From positions 44,176,001 to 44,240,000 of the forward strand of contig NC_134539.1 of assembly GCF_050624435.1 (NCBI RefSeq): a stretch of 64,000 nt of DNA, in the 5' to 3' direction. The notes beneath the pieces are model-generated. The model was given only the letters and a program-made list of their open reading frames with translations, searched no databases and was not told the DNA's origin. A program made the position numbers and the translations under genes. Of the stretch, positions 64,000-64,000 are shown piece by piece. Origin of the DNA: Tenrec ecaudatus. Taxonomy: Eukaryota > Chordata > Mammalia > Afrosoricida > Tenrecidae. The stretch's first letter is position 1, and the number at the start of each line of letters is the position of its first letter.

Positions 64000-64000
64000 A

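Overview
This window looks like nuclear DNA from an afrotherian mammal, most likely a tenrec such as Echinops telfairi. It is a repeat-dense, AT-rich intergenic stretch, and its last 3 kb turn into CpG-rich promoter-like sequence. I recognise no intact protein-coding gene and no free-standing RNA gene. The species inference rests on the repeats, which I identified by eye and memory, not by a database search: AfroSINE copies, RTE/BovB-type LINE pieces of the afrotherian kind, and a young LINE 3' end with a G-rich polypurine tract. A SPIN-type hAT miniature element, a family known from tenrec through horizontal transfer, points the same way.

Layout. 1-8 kb: RTE remnants in reverse orientation, two MaLR-like LTRs, an AfroSINE and a reverse LINE 3' UTR. 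8.9-12 kb: an old L1 3' end split by the SPIN copy, two more LTRs and an unclassified repeat. 12-20 kb: SINE pieces, two forward RTE copies with endonuclease and reverse-transcriptase remnants, a C-rich tract and a 180-bp GGA microsatellite. 20-24 kb: unique sequence, then a LINE 3' UTR with a perfect 16-bp target duplication, joined to an RTE fragment that ends at a dead mariner transposase. 24-36 kb: RTE, nested AfroSINEs, an MLT/MST-type LTR, MIR and L2 fossils, long stretches with no recognised repeat, and a LINE 3' UTR with an almost perfect target duplication. 36-48 kb: an RTE copy with an inverted 5' part, a 24-bp minisatellite, MIRs, an RTE copy with an internal inversion, and an old L1 cut by an LTR. 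48.9-55.6 kb: two long reverse RTE copies, each interrupted by LINE 3' ends, followed by a LINE 3' UTR that carries an internal 240-bp tandem duplication. 55.6-61 kb: mostly unique AT-rich DNA with SINEs, one LTR and AT microsatellites. 61-64 kb: CpG-rich DNA with a strong splice-donor match, a TATA-like box, a long pyrimidine tract and a strong G-quadruplex motif at the window end, probably the 5' flank or first exon region of a gene that continues outside.

No genes work together here. The story is one of successive retroelement insertions: RTE copies and their AfroSINE partners form the base layer, younger LINE 3' ends cut into them, MaLR LTRs are scattered throughout, and two horizontally mobile DNA transposons (SPIN and mariner) sit inside LINE sequence. 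All recognised element coding sequences are broken. I found no new biological system; the most useful leads are the transposon nests, the internal duplication in the LINE 3' UTR and the CpG-rich end.
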